A stretch of DNA of 64,000 nucleotides from Planctomycetota bacterium. Its GTDB lineage: Bacteria > Planctomycetota > UBA1135 > GCA-002686595. Location of the stretch: the NCBI GenBank assembly GCA_027083445.1, contig JALWOP010000392.1, forward strand, positions 1 through 64,000, in the 5' to 3' direction. Below are positions 51,635-60,917 of the stretch, one piece after another. Numbering within the stretch: position 1 is the stretch's first letter; each line of letters opens with the position of its first letter. The notes below the pieces were generated by a model. It had not been told where the DNA came from, ran no database searches, and saw only the letters and a program-made list of their open reading frames with translations. A program made the position numbers and the translations under genes.

Positions 51635-53166
51635 TGCGCGCGCTACTCCTGCTCTTGCCCTTCCTCTCCCTCGGCGCTCACGCCCAGGATGAGGTCCAGT
51701 TGCGCGACCAGCGTTTCATGTGGGTGGAGCTCAACTGGGGCGAAGATGGCCAGCCGCTGCTCTCCATCCAGGCCAAGGACGTCTCGGCCGAGGCCCTGAC
51801 GCGCTTGATCGCACGCCGCCTGAATATTTCGCGCGTGGAGGGATTCGATCAACTCGACGACGATCCCCATGTAACCGTCAACGTAACGCTGCGGCCGGCG
51901 GAGCAGGTACTGCGCTGGACACTTGGCACCGTCGGGCTCACGGCCGTCGTCGGCAACGATGCCCTCGTGGTAGCTCCTGATGTGGGTGCGAATCCCGACG
52001 GCAAGGCCATGCTGCGCAAGGCTACGACCCGCTATCTCGATGCACTGCGCCGCTTCCCCGACTACCCCGATGCCGACCGCGCCCAAATGGCGCGCGCGAC
52101 CATCGCGGAACGCCTCGGCCAGGAGGAATGGAGCACGGCCGTCCTGAACTACGACCAGCTCATCGAGGAATACCCCCACTCCGACCTTGTTCCGGAAGCA
52201 CTGCAGCGCTGCGGTCACCTCTACGGAGAGATGGGCGTCTGGGATCAAGCCATCCTGCGCTACGAGGAGCTCAGCCGTCGCGAGGATCCGCACCCCTACC
52301 ACGCTATCGCGCGCCTCGAACTGGCCGATGCCCTCTGCCACCGAGGCGAGACGGAGTCGGAGCCCGCCGTCGCGGTGGGGATGGGAAACAAGGCTCTCTA
52401 CGTCCTCGAAGCCCTCGATGCCAGCTATCCGACAAAGGAACCCCAGCAGCGCTACGAGCGACTTCTCGTCCAAGCTCGCGCGCATGCGCTGGCCGGGAAC
52501 GGCATACGAGCCCTACAAACTCTCGACGCCGCCGCACGCTACTCACGTGCGGGAGTCAAGGATGCGCGCATCCTCGAACTGCGAGCGCGTGCCTTGGAAC
52601 ACGCGGGTGAACTGGCTGCCGCCTCGAGTGCATGGCTGGCCTGGGCCGAGTCCATGGAGGGTCAGGCGCGTATCGACGGTTACCAGCGAGCAGCACGTGC
52701 GGCCCTCCGCGCGGGCGAGGACCTGGCCGTCTTGATGATCCATGCCCGTGCCGAGGAGCTCGGCTTCGGCGATGAGCTCGCCTCCGCCGAAGCGCAGGCA
52801 CGCGCCACCCTGGGACTACCGGTAACCACGGCATCGGCCCTAGACCCCGCTGCCGACCTGGCCCGAGGGGAGAATCACGTCACCGCCCGTCGTTGGAAAG
52901 CCGCCCGCGAGGTCCTGCGTGGCGTCTACCAACAGCGCTCGCAACTCTCGCCCGAGGAGGAGGTGCGGCTGGCTACGGCCTATGCCAAGAGCCTCCACAA
53001 GCTCGGGCATGAAGAGGCCGCCATCGATGTCCTGCGTGCCATCGTCGGCGACCTCGACAAGGAACCGCTCCGCCGCCAGCTCTACCTGTTGGCTGCCGAC
53101 CTCTACGAAAACCGCACCCAGCCGCGCTTCGATCTCGCTGTCGAGGCCTTGAAAGGACGACTCTAG
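51634..53166 (+). CDS. STN domain plus TPR periplasmic protein
   Basis: 510 residues, signal peptide MRALLLLLPFLSLGAHAQ. Residues 35-105 resemble the STN domain of secretins and TonB receptors (VSAEALTRLIARRLNIS..., PHVTVNVTLRPAEQVLRWTLGTVGLTAVVGNDALVVAP). The remainder (115-510) is TPR/SEL1-like: YPDADRAQMARATIAERLG, WSTAVLNYDQLIEEYPHSDLVPEALQRCGHLYGEMGVWDQAILRYEELSRRED. Not a known flagellar protein. ATG 51634 overlaps the preceding stop (TGATG); a GTG at 51631 is equivalent. Confidence 0.78.
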   Translation: MRALLLLLPFLSLGAHAQDEVQLRDQRFMWVELNWGEDGQPLLSIQAKDVSAEALTRLIARRLNISRVEGFDQLDDDPHVTVNVTLRPAEQVLRWTLGTVGLTAVVGNDALVVAPDVGANPDGKAMLRKATTRYLDALRRFPDYPDADRAQMARATIAERLGQEEWSTAVLNYDQLIEEYPHSDLVPEALQRCGHLYGEMGVWDQAILRYEELSRREDPHPYHAIARLELADALCHRGETESEPAVAVGMGNKALYVLEALDASYPTKEPQQRYERLLVQARAHALAGNGIRALQTLDAAARYSRAGVKDARILELRARALEHAGELAAASSAWLAWAESMEGQARIDGYQRAARAALRAGEDLAVLMIHARAEELGFGDELASAEAQARATLGLPVTTASALDPAADLARGENHVTARRWKAAREVLRGVYQQRSQLSPEEEVRLATAYAKSLHKLGHEEAAIDVLRAIVGDLDKEPLRRQLYLLAADLYENRTQPRFDLAVEALKGRL

Positions 53167-54045
53167 ATGCTGCGCCATCACTCCTCTCTTGCACTGGGCT
53201 TGGCCGCTCTTTTCGTCCTGCCCGCCACTCTCCCCGGAGAACAGGATGGACTCGACCTCAAGGCACGTCTCGAGGCGACGGTGACAGCCATCGGTCGTCT
53301 TGGTGGCCTCGAAGAACGCCTTCGGGCAGGGGATGACTCCGTCATTGATGAACTGCTGCTCCTTACCGAAGCACCGGACCGCGGCGCGGAAGAACGCGAT
53401 CAGCAGCTCAGCATGTTGCGCACCCAGCTCGCCGCTCTACAGCAGAGATGGGATGAACTCTCCTCGAGCGGCTCTCCCCTACGAAGCGTCCCTTCCCAAG
53501 CATCCGTGGTTTCAGAGGTGACGCCGGGTACCGTGCCAATGGACCCCGACTCCGCAGGTTCCGAGCCGCTCGGTCCGGGTCACACGGGCCTCGACGCCAG
53601 CGCGCGAGAACAGCTCATCCAGGCGCTGCAGTCCCGCAAACCCAGCCATTCGAAAGATGGAGACTCCTCTTCGAGTGCTGATGTTGCGGATGGAGTGCGC
53701 TCCTTCGAGGAGGACAAGAACTACAGCGCCGATCCCCTCCGGGAGGGGCGCCTCTTGGCTCGCAGTCAACGCTGGGAGGAGGCCTTGACCTTCCTGGAGC
53801 CCCTGCAAGACGATCCCGAGGCACGCTACTGGACGGCTCGTTGCTACGAGTCCCTGGGCCGCACGGGAGAGGCCATAGAACTTCTCGAGGGCCTTGTCGC
53901 ACTCGGTCAGGCGGATCCGGACAGCCAGGAGCAGCCCTCCGCTGCGCTTCGCACTCTCGCGCGCCGTGCGGGTTATGACCTGGAGTTTCTGAATCTACGG
54001 CGCGAGCTCAGCGATCGCCGCAAGCGCCAGGAGGGTGGCAAGTGA
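53167..54045 (+). CDS. Exported TPR-like protein
   Basis: 292 residues, signal peptide (SSLALGLAALFVLPATLPG). A central coiled coil (ERDQQLSMLRTQLAALQQRWDEL), a serine-rich linker, and C-terminal TPR-like helices (REGRLLARSQRWEEALTFLEPLQDDPEARYWTARCYESLGRTGEAIELLEGL). Third of three envelope proteins in a row; directly abuts the STN-TPR gene and its stop overlaps the kinase GTG as GTGA. Confidence 0.75.
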   Translation: MLRHHSSLALGLAALFVLPATLPGEQDGLDLKARLEATVTAIGRLGGLEERLRAGDDSVIDELLLLTEAPDRGAEERDQQLSMLRTQLAALQQRWDELSSSGSPLRSVPSQASVVSEVTPGTVPMDPDSAGSEPLGPGHTGLDASAREQLIQALQSRKPSHSKDGDSSSSADVADGVRSFEEDKNYSADPLREGRLLARSQRWEEALTFLEPLQDDPEARYWTARCYESLGRTGEAIELLEGLVALGQADPDSQEQPSAALRTLARRAGYDLEFLNLRRELSDRRKRQEGGK

Positions 54046-55253
54046 CGGCCTTCGACCAGGTCAGTGCGGCCCTCGCCGCCGGCGGAACCGCGCAGGTAGA
54101 AGCGGCCATCGCCGAGTTTGGGCGTGTCTTGGAGGATCTGCACCAAGCCCATGCCGAACTCGCCGACCGTGCAGCACGCATGGAGCAGGAACTCGAGGTC
54201 CGGGTTGCGGAACTCGAAGCCATCCTCAACGGCCTTCCCGCCGGCGTCATCGTCAGAGACGCCGAGGGGGTCGTCCAGAGAACGAACCCTGCCGCCCGGG
54301 AACTCCTGGGGGCCTCTCCAGGAGAGCTGGAGGGAAAAGGGAGCATCCCCCTCTTGGACGGGCTCGCTCGGGATGGGTCCCCCTGCACGCTCGATCTCGA
54401 TCGCAGCCCCGCAACGGTCGTGGCTCTCAAACGCTCCGAGGTCAGGCTTCCGGACGGAGCGGTGATCGGAACCGTCGAGATCTTGGACGACCGCACGCAG
54501 CTCGAGCTCATGAGCCAACGCATGCTGCAGCAGGCCAAGATGGCGGCCCTGGGAACGATGGCGGGGGGCATCGCCCACGAGATCCGCAACCCGCTCAACG
54601 CCGTGCGCGGTTTCGCTTCGCTGCTCACCGAACGGCTCGCGGATGGCTCCACCGAGGAGCGCTGGGCCCACTTGATCGAAGAGGGAGTCGACGAGTGCGA
54701 TGCCATAGTCGGCTCCGTAATGGCCTTTGCGGCTCCCGAACGCCTCTGCCTGGAGCCGCTCGACGCACGCACGGTCTGCGAATCCGCCCTGGGCGCTGTC
54801 CGCCGAGATCTCGCCCGCAACTGTCGCGATGAAGCCTTCGAGCTGCGCTGCTCGGCACCCGATTCGCTCGCCTTTTGCGGAGACCGCATGCAGGTACGTC
54901 AAGCCCTACGCAACCTGATCGCCAATGCGGTCGATGCCCAACCCCACGGTGGAATCGTCTGCATTGAAGCCACGCAACACGGCGACTGTGTCGAGTTTCG
55001 CGTCCACGATGCCGGTCCCGGCATCGCCCCAAAGAACAGGGCGCGCTTGACCGAACCCTTCTTCACAACCCGCGCCGAAGGCACGGGCCTGGGCCTGGCC
55101 TTGGTCCACACCGTAGCGCGGCTGCATGGCGGCTCCTTCCAGGTCGGACCGGATCCCGGTCCCCTCGGCGGCGCCGACATGCTTCTCACCCTCCCCCTCG
55201 GAGACGACTCCACTCCCCCTACCCAGAGCCCCACCCCCTGCGACGCGCGATGA
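54042..55253 (+). CDS. PAS-type sensor histidine kinase (FlrB-like)
   Basis: 403 residues, cytoplasmic: N-terminal coiled coil, PAS domain (about 60-150: LEAILNGLPAGVIVRDAEGVVQRTNPAARELLG), HisKA with phosphoacceptor His179 in GGIAHEIRNPLNAVRGF, and HATPase (LRNLIANAVDA N box, VHDAGPGI G1, EGTGLGLALVHTVARLHGG G2). Immediately followed by an NtrC-type regulator, ATGA overlap, the arrangement of flagellar FlrB-FlrC/FleS-FleR pairs. GTG start at 54042, overlapping the TPR-gene stop. Confidence 0.92.
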   Translation: MTAFDQVSAALAAGGTAQVEAAIAEFGRVLEDLHQAHAELADRAARMEQELEVRVAELEAILNGLPAGVIVRDAEGVVQRTNPAARELLGASPGELEGKGSIPLLDGLARDGSPCTLDLDRSPATVVALKRSEVRLPDGAVIGTVEILDDRTQLELMSQRMLQQAKMAALGTMAGGIAHEIRNPLNAVRGFASLLTERLADGSTEERWAHLIEEGVDECDAIVGSVMAFAAPERLCLEPLDARTVCESALGAVRRDLARNCRDEAFELRCSAPDSLAFCGDRMQVRQALRNLIANAVDAQPHGGIVCIEATQHGDCVEFRVHDAGPGIAPKNRARLTEPFFTTRAEGTGLGLALVHTVARLHGGSFQVGPDPGPLGGADMLLTLPLGDDSTPPTQSPTPCDAR

Positions 55254-56644
55254 CTGTTCAACGCATCCTCGTGGTCGATGACGACCCCCTCTCACGTCAA
55301 TTCCTCACCGAGGCCGTCCAAGCCCTCGGGTTCACGGTCCTCGCGGCCAAGAGCGGTGAAGAAGCACTGGAACGCGTGGGTGATGCCCACCCCGACCTGG
55401 TGCTGACCGACCTACGCATGCCCGGTGTGGACGGACTTTCCCTGACCAAGGAACTGGCCCATCGCTGCGAAGACCTTCCGGTGGTCGTCATCACTGCACA
55501 CGGCAGTGTTCAGACGGCGGTCGAGGCCATGCAGTCAGGGGCGGCCGATTTCCTGCTCAAGCCGACCTCTCCGGACGCGCTGCGAGTGGTCATCGAACGG
55601 GTCGCGCGTGAACGTCGACTGCAAGCCGAGAATGCCCTCCTGCGAGCCGAAGCCTGTGGAGCCGCGGCTCCTCCGATCGTCGCCGAGAGCGACGCCATGA
55701 TCGAGGTCCTGCGCTCGGCCGCACGCATCTCACAATCGAAGGGCACAGTCCTCATCACAGGGGAGAGCGGCACGGGTAAGGAGCGCGTGGCCCAGTACCT
55801 CCACCAGGCCAGTCCGCGCTCCGACGGGCCTTTCATTCGCGTCAACTGCGCCGCCCTCTCCGAACAACTGCTCGAATCCGAACTCTTCGGACATGAGCGG
55901 GGCGCCTTTACCGGTGCCCACAAGCAGCGGCCGGGGCGCTTTGAACTCGCCGATGGCGGAACCCTGCTCCTCGACGAGCTGGGCGAGATCTCCCCCAAGA
56001 TGCAGGCCAAGCTTCTGCGGGTCCTGCAAGAGGACGAGTTCGAACGCGTGGGCGGCTCCCAGACCTTGAAGGTGGATGTCCGCGTCATCGCAGCCACGAA
56101 CCGCAACCTCGCCGATGAAGTCGCCGCCGGTCGCTTCCGTGAGGACCTCTACTATCGCTTGCACGTCCTTCCCCTGCACGTCCCGCCTCTGCGTGAGCGT
56201 CCCGAGGATATCCTTCCGCTGGCGCGACACTTCTGCAAGGTCTATGCGGAACGCAACGGTCGCCCGGTACCTAGCCTCAGCCCAGAGGTTGCCGAACGCC
56301 TGGTCGACCACACCTGGCCGGGTAACGTCCGGGAACTGGAGAACGTCATTCAACGCGCGGTGGTACTGGGAACCTCGAGGGAGCTCGACCCCGAGAACCT
56401 GGTCTTCGGTCCGACCAAGGACTTGCTCTCCTCCCGCGCCGCTGAAGACCTCACCCTGGAGGACTACGCAGTCGCTCACGCGATCGCCAACCGCACGCTG
56501 GCGGACATCGAACGCGTCGCCTTCCTGACGACACTCGAATGCAGCAACGGCAACAAGACCGAAGCTGCGCGCCGCCTTGGAGTCACGGCCCGCACGATCT
56601 CCAACAAGCTCAAGATCTGGCGCGCCGCTGGTCTAGTGGGGTGA
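55250..56644 (+). CDS. NtrC-type flagellar regulator (FlrC-like)
   Basis: 464 residues: receiver with Asp in LVLTDLRMPGVDG, Walker A GESGTGKERVAQYLH, sigma-54 contact GAFTGAHKQ, DGGTLLLDELGEISPKMQAKLL, NLVFG linker and Fis-type HTH (ECSNGNKTEAARRLGVTARTISNKLKIW). Partner of the kinase before it; the operon carrying it starts at a sigma-54 promoter, so autoregulation is likely. Four bases before flgB. Confidence 0.94.
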   Translation: MTVQRILVVDDDPLSRQFLTEAVQALGFTVLAAKSGEEALERVGDAHPDLVLTDLRMPGVDGLSLTKELAHRCEDLPVVVITAHGSVQTAVEAMQSGAADFLLKPTSPDALRVVIERVARERRLQAENALLRAEACGAAAPPIVAESDAMIEVLRSAARISQSKGTVLITGESGTGKERVAQYLHQASPRSDGPFIRVNCAALSEQLLESELFGHERGAFTGAHKQRPGRFELADGGTLLLDELGEISPKMQAKLLRVLQEDEFERVGGSQTLKVDVRVIAATNRNLADEVAAGRFREDLYYRLHVLPLHVPPLRERPEDILPLARHFCKVYAERNGRPVPSLSPEVAERLVDHTWPGNVRELENVIQRAVVLGTSRELDPENLVFGPTKDLLSSRAAEDLTLEDYAVAHAIANRTLADIERVAFLTTLECSNGNKTEAARRLGVTARTISNKLKIWRAAGLVG

Positions 56645-56648
56645 CACC

Positions 56649-57014
56649 GTGAGCCTCGCGCCCAAGACCGCCGACCTCTCTCTGCGCCTGTTGAGCGCCG
56701 CGACCCTGCGGGCCAAGGTCATCGCAGGCAACGTAGCCAACCAAAACACACCCAGCTACAAGCGCCGCGAGGTCACCTTCGAGCAGCAACTCCTTCGGGA
56801 GTTGGAACGTGGTAAGAGCCTCGAAGAACTGTCTGGGATGAGACCGGTCATTACGGTCGACAAGGACGCCGTAGCACGCGCGGACGGCAACTCCGTCGAC
56901 ATGGAGTCCGAAGTCACCTCCAGCCGCGAGAACCGGCTGCTCTACGAACTCTACTCATCGATCCTTCGCGGCCAGATGCGCCTGGTCGAAACCGCCATCC
57001 GGAGCGAACGCTGA
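56649..57014 (+). CDS. flgB: Flagellar proximal rod protein
   Basis: 121 residues from GTG. FlgB pattern: ATLRAKVIAGNVANQNTPSYKRREVTFEQQL at the start and VDMESEVTSSRENRLLYELYSSILRGQMRLVETAIR at the end. Stop overlaps the flgC start (TGATG). Confidence 0.95.
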   Translation: MSLAPKTADLSLRLLSAATLRAKVIAGNVANQNTPSYKRREVTFEQQLLRELERGKSLEELSGMRPVITVDKDAVARADGNSVDMESEVTSSRENRLLYELYSSILRGQMRLVETAIRSER

Positions 57015-57445
57015 TGCAACCTCTCCAACGCATTTTCGGCGGGCTACGCATTGCCAGTACGGGCCTCAAGGCGGAGCGAGCCCGCGTAGACACCATCGCC
57101 AAGAACATCGCCAACGCTCAGGTCACCCGGGTCGAGAGCACCGGCGAGGCCTATCGCCGCGAGGTCGTCGATCTTGCGCCGATGATCCGCAGGACCGCTG
57201 CAGGCAACGAGATTGTCGGAGTGGAGGTCCGGGGTACGAGTGCGGATATGCGCACCCCCTTCCAAGAGGTCCACGACCCCGGTCATCCGGATGCGGGCCC
57301 CGATGGAATCGTGCGCTATCCGAACGTCAACACCGTGCGGGAAATGGCCGACTTGATCACGGCTGCCCGCGCTTACGAAGCCAACCTCTCTGTGCAGGAT
57401 AACTTCGAGCGCATGCTCGACCGCGCCCTGCGCCTGATGGAGTAA
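57014..57445 (+). CDS. flgC: Flagellar proximal rod protein
   Basis: 143 residues. FlgC signatures: GGLRIASTGLKAERARVDTIAKNIANAQVTRVESTGEAYRREVV and VRYPNVNTVREMADLITAARAYEANLSVQDNFERMLDRALRL. Overlaps flgB; 6 bp before fliE. Confidence 0.96.
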   Translation: MQPLQRIFGGLRIASTGLKAERARVDTIAKNIANAQVTRVESTGEAYRREVVDLAPMIRRTAAGNEIVGVEVRGTSADMRTPFQEVHDPGHPDAGPDGIVRYPNVNTVREMADLITAARAYEANLSVQDNFERMLDRALRLME

Positions 57446-57451
57446 CCGGTC

Positions 57452-57787
57452 ATGGTCCAAGGAGTAGGTAGCGGCCTAGGCCGCGCGGCCATCGAAGCTG
57501 CGTTGAAGCAGATGCAGGAGCGTGCAGCTCGTGCCAAGGGTGATGCCGTCCTGCCGCAACAGCCCTCCGGAATCTCCTTCGGCGACAAGTTGAAGACCTC
57601 TGTCGAGCAAGTCGATAGCGCCGTCAAGGCAACCGACGAGCTCCCGGTGAAGGTTCTTCGGGGCGAGATGGATTTCCATGAAGTCGCAGCCCAACTCAAG
57701 GAGTCTCAGCTCTCCTTCGAGTTCGCGATGCAGGTACGCAACAAGCTGATCGATGCCTACCGCGAAGTCATGCGGATGAACGTGTAA
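57452..57787 (+). CDS. fliE: Flagellar MS-ring/rod junction protein
   Basis: 111 residues. C-terminal FliE block: GEMDFHEVAAQLKESQLSFEFAMQVRNKLIDAYREVMRMNV, with FGDKLKTSVEQVDSAVKATDELPVKVLRGE before it. 3 bp before fliF. Confidence 0.94.
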   Translation: MVQGVGSGLGRAAIEAALKQMQERAARAKGDAVLPQQPSGISFGDKLKTSVEQVDSAVKATDELPVKVLRGEMDFHEVAAQLKESQLSFEFAMQVRNKLIDAYREVMRMNV

Positions 57788-57790
57788 TCC

Positions 57791-59347
57791 ATGAAGGACC
57801 TCCTCGCGACACTCTGGGAGCACGTCAAGAACACGACCGCCGAGACGCGGATCGTGATCGCGAGCGGCGTCGTGCTCGTCTTCCTCACCGCCGGCTGGAT
57901 GGCCTACCGCTCCGCCAACCCGCGTATGGTGCCCGCCTTTTCGGGGCTCGATAACTCCAGCTTCAGTGCCGTCACCAACGCCCTTGCGACCGCCGGAATC
58001 CGCTTCGACGCCAGTTCGCCCCCCGGCCCCTTCATCGTCTTCGTTCCCGCGGACGACATCTACAAGGCTCGCAACGCCGTCGCCACCCATTCGGCACTCG
58101 ATCTGGGCTCCAAGGGTATCGACACCAGTCAGGGCGTCAGCAGCATCTTCGACCCGGCCGCCAAACGCCTGCTCGAGAACAACAAGCGCGACTGGCAGGA
58201 TCTAGAGAAACAGCTCGAGGCCTTCACCTTCGTCCAGACCGCGGTCGTCCGTGCCTCCGGGCCTCCGCCCTCTCCCTTCAGGCCCACCCAACCCCAGACC
58301 GTCTCCGTCGTCGTGCGCCTGCGGGGCAGTGCTGCCCTCGATTCCGGTCAGCGGCGAGCCCTAGCGAGTACGGTACGCAACGGGGCTCACGTTCCCGAAG
58401 AGAACATCACGATCACCGATCAGAACGGCCAGTTGATCTTCGACGGCGCCGAGGATCAGAGCCTGGATGAATACATCCGCTTCGAGAAGGAATGGGCCGA
58501 TCTGTGGACCGCCCGCGCCCAAGCGCAGCTCGACACCATGTTCGGGCCGGGCCTGACCAAGGTCAGTGTCTCGGGAGAGTTCGATTTCTCGACGACCGAA
58601 TCGGTCAACGAAGCCTTCGATCCTACGAAGTTGAAGGTCTCCGAAAACGCGACCGAATCCAAGACCCCCATCGAGCTCGATTCCGGTGTGCCTCTCAGCA
58701 CCCCCTCTGGGGGACCGGCGGGATTGCAGGCCAACCTCCAGGCCACTCCCAAACCTCTCGCATCCGGTGTCGCCGAAGCATCCGAGTCACAGACATCCTC
58801 CAGCTACGTCTATGGCCGAACCACCACGCACACTGAAGTCGGCGCACCTCTCTTGAAGCACATCGCGATCTCGCTTGCAGTGCACGACTCGCTCAAAGAT
58901 CGCTTGGCTGAAGCGGAGCAGATGATCAAGGGTCTCGTCCGCTTCGACCCTGAGAGGGACGAGCTCTACAGCGCCGCGCTGCCCCTGGCCAGTGTCACCC
59001 TGGATGATGAAGGCCAGCCGGTCTTGCCCACCGCCGAGCCGGCTCCCGAGCCTCCCAGCCGCATCGTCACGCTGCTCATCGAGCACGGTGTCGAGATCTT
59101 GGCCGCGGGTGCCTTTCTTCTGGTTCTCCTACGAAGCCTGCGGCGCGGAGTGGCAGCCCCGCCCGCCGTCGAAGTCGAGAATGCCGCCCCGAGCATCACG
59201 GACCTGATGTCGGAGGAGGAACTCGACATGGACCTGCTTGCCCGCAAGCACGTCGAGCAGATGCTGGAAGAGGATCCGGAGAAGGTCGCCTCGTTGCTCT
59301 CGCGCTGGGCCCTCGGTGAGAACTTCTACGCGAAGGCCAAGTCATGA
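57791..59347 (+). CDS. fliF: Flagellar MS-ring protein
   Basis: 518 residues. N-terminal membrane helix (VIASGVVLVFLTAGWMAYR), YscJ/FliF ring domains (residues 45-230), an extended threonine-serine loop (270-340), and a second membrane helix (VEILAAGAFLLVLLRSLRR, about 437-455). The last 45 residues are the FliG-binding tail, including HVEQMLEEDPEKVASLLSRW. Overlaps fliG by ATGA. Confidence 0.95.
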   Translation: MKDLLATLWEHVKNTTAETRIVIASGVVLVFLTAGWMAYRSANPRMVPAFSGLDNSSFSAVTNALATAGIRFDASSPPGPFIVFVPADDIYKARNAVATHSALDLGSKGIDTSQGVSSIFDPAAKRLLENNKRDWQDLEKQLEAFTFVQTAVVRASGPPPSPFRPTQPQTVSVVVRLRGSAALDSGQRRALASTVRNGAHVPEENITITDQNGQLIFDGAEDQSLDEYIRFEKEWADLWTARAQAQLDTMFGPGLTKVSVSGEFDFSTTESVNEAFDPTKLKVSENATESKTPIELDSGVPLSTPSGGPAGLQANLQATPKPLASGVAEASESQTSSSYVYGRTTTHTEVGAPLLKHIAISLAVHDSLKDRLAEAEQMIKGLVRFDPERDELYSAALPLASVTLDDEGQPVLPTAEPAPEPPSRIVTLLIEHGVEILAAGAFLLVLLRSLRRGVAAPPAVEVENAAPSITDLMSEEELDMDLLARKHVEQMLEEDPEKVASLLSRWALGENFYAKAKS

Positions 59348-60369
59348 CCGAACAGGAACGCACCAGCCCGGGAACGCATCGGGTGGCTGCCTTCCTCCTG
59401 TCTCTCGACAAGGAAGCCAGCGCGAACATCATGCGTCACCTGGACCCCAAGATCATCTCTGATGTCGCGGAGGCAATGACGGAACTCGAGCCCGACCTCT
59501 GCACGCCCGAAGCCGTGGACGCTCTCTATGAAGACCTCGCCCGTACGGTCTACAAGCGTACAGGCGTGCGGCCGCAGGACGATTTCGAACTGCATGAGAT
59601 TCTGGAATCGACCTTCGGTAAGGAGGAGGCCGAGCGCGTCATCCGAAGCATCTATGAGCGGCGCCGTAAGGAGCAGCCCTTCGGTTTCGTGGAGCAGCAT
59701 CAGCCCGAGGTCGTGGTACGCGTCCTGGCCGAGGAATCTCCCGCCGTCGTCGCCCTGGTCATGGCCCACATCGCCCCCACGGTCTCTGCGGAGGTCCTGG
59801 CCCGCTTCAGTGAGAGCGAGGCACTCGACATCGTCAAACGCATGGCCAACATCAACCCCCCTGGAATCGAGACGATGCTCGCCATCGCCGACGACCTCCA
59901 GGGACGCCTGATCTTGGAGGCCTCCATGCCCCCCCCACCGGATCCGGCCGACAGCTTGAAGAGCGTCGCTGAGCTGCTGAATTACTCTGCCAGCGACGTC
60001 GAGAAGGCCGTTCTCGAGGGCCTCGAAGAGGAAGACGAATCGATGGCGGCCCAGGTGCGTGAGTTCATGTTCACCTGGGAGGATCTGGCCACGATCGAGA
60101 AGCGTGCCATGCAGAAGATCCTCGCTTCGGTCGACACGCGCACCCTCTCCCTGTCTCTCAAGGGTTGCTCTCCGGAAGTCGAACGCAACATCATGGCCAA
60201 CCTCTCCTCGCGTGTGCGTGAGATGGTGGCCGATGAACGCGAACTCCTCGGCCAGGTTCCTCTCTCCGAGGTCGTCCAGGCGCGCAACGAGGTCATGCTG
60301 GCCGTGCGCGGCCTGATGGAATCCGGTGAGTTCAACCCCGCCCGCGCCGGAGAGGAGCTGGTGAGCTAG
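59344..60369 (+). CDS. fliG: Flagellar motor switch protein FliG
   Basis: 341 residues, usual length. FliG blocks: VAAFLLSLDKEASANIMRHLDPKIISDVAEAM at the start, QHQPEVVVRVLAEESPAVVALVMAHI, VSAEVLARF and the C-terminal torque-generating EFMFTWEDLATIEKRAMQKILASVDTRTLSLSLKG, SSRVREMVADERELLGQVPLSEVVQARNEVM. Overlaps fliF and shares one base with fliH. Confidence 0.96.
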   Translation: MTEQERTSPGTHRVAAFLLSLDKEASANIMRHLDPKIISDVAEAMTELEPDLCTPEAVDALYEDLARTVYKRTGVRPQDDFELHEILESTFGKEEAERVIRSIYERRRKEQPFGFVEQHQPEVVVRVLAEESPAVVALVMAHIAPTVSAEVLARFSESEALDIVKRMANINPPGIETMLAIADDLQGRLILEASMPPPPDPADSLKSVAELLNYSASDVEKAVLEGLEEEDESMAAQVREFMFTWEDLATIEKRAMQKILASVDTRTLSLSLKGCSPEVERNIMANLSSRVREMVADERELLGQVPLSEVVQARNEVMLAVRGLMESGEFNPARAGEELVS

Positions 60370-60917
60370 TGGCCCCCACCATTCGGCTACACGCCCCCCC
60401 CAGCGGGGTGCACAGGCTCCACTCCAGCCTGCAGGAGGTACGCGACGCACATGTTGCGACCATCGAGCGCGAGGCCTTTGCACAAGGATTCGAGGCCGGG
60501 CGTCAGGAAGCGATGGATTCGGGTGTGAAGGCACTGGACAAGGCCATCGCCCAGCTCGAACAGCGCGCCGGTGAAGCCAGCAAGGAACTCGGGCAGATAT
60601 CAGTCGAACTCGGGGTCGAGATCGCACGTGCGCTCGTGCAAGTCCAGATCGAAGCCGGTGACTACGACCTGGAACGCATCTTGCGCAGTACGCTGGCCGA
60701 TTCGGGGATTGGGCGCGGTGATGTCGTCGTGCATGTCAACCCGGAGGATCACGCCACCATCGAAGCGGCCGGTTTCCGCAGCGGAACGACCTTTGCCGTG
60801 GATCCCAGCCTCCCACGTGGCGACGTCCATCTTGCGACCCCCCGTGGTCTTCTCGTGCGCGATGTCGAGGACATCCTGAGCACGGTTCGAGAGCAACTCC
60901 TGGAGGATCTGGCGTGA
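60369..60917 (+). CDS. fliH: Flagellar export regulator of the FliI ATPase
   Basis: 182 residues from GTG (TAGTG overlap). Central coiled coil with a glycine-x3-glycine-like AFAQGFEAGRQEAMDSG, and the C-terminal vacuolar-ATPase E-like fold (GQISVELGVEIARALVQVQIEAGDYDLERILRSTLADSGIGRGDVVVHVNPEDHATIE). Overlaps fliI by GTGA. Confidence 0.88.
   Translation: MAPTIRLHAPPSGVHRLHSSLQEVRDAHVATIEREAFAQGFEAGRQEAMDSGVKALDKAIAQLEQRAGEASKELGQISVELGVEIARALVQVQIEAGDYDLERILRSTLADSGIGRGDVVVHVNPEDHATIEAAGFRSGTTFAVDPSLPRGDVHLATPRGLLVRDVEDILSTVREQLLEDLA

Noticed and set aside
59326-60627. 433-residue minus frame over fliG
   Set aside because: Antisense to a clear fliG/fliH; no domain.
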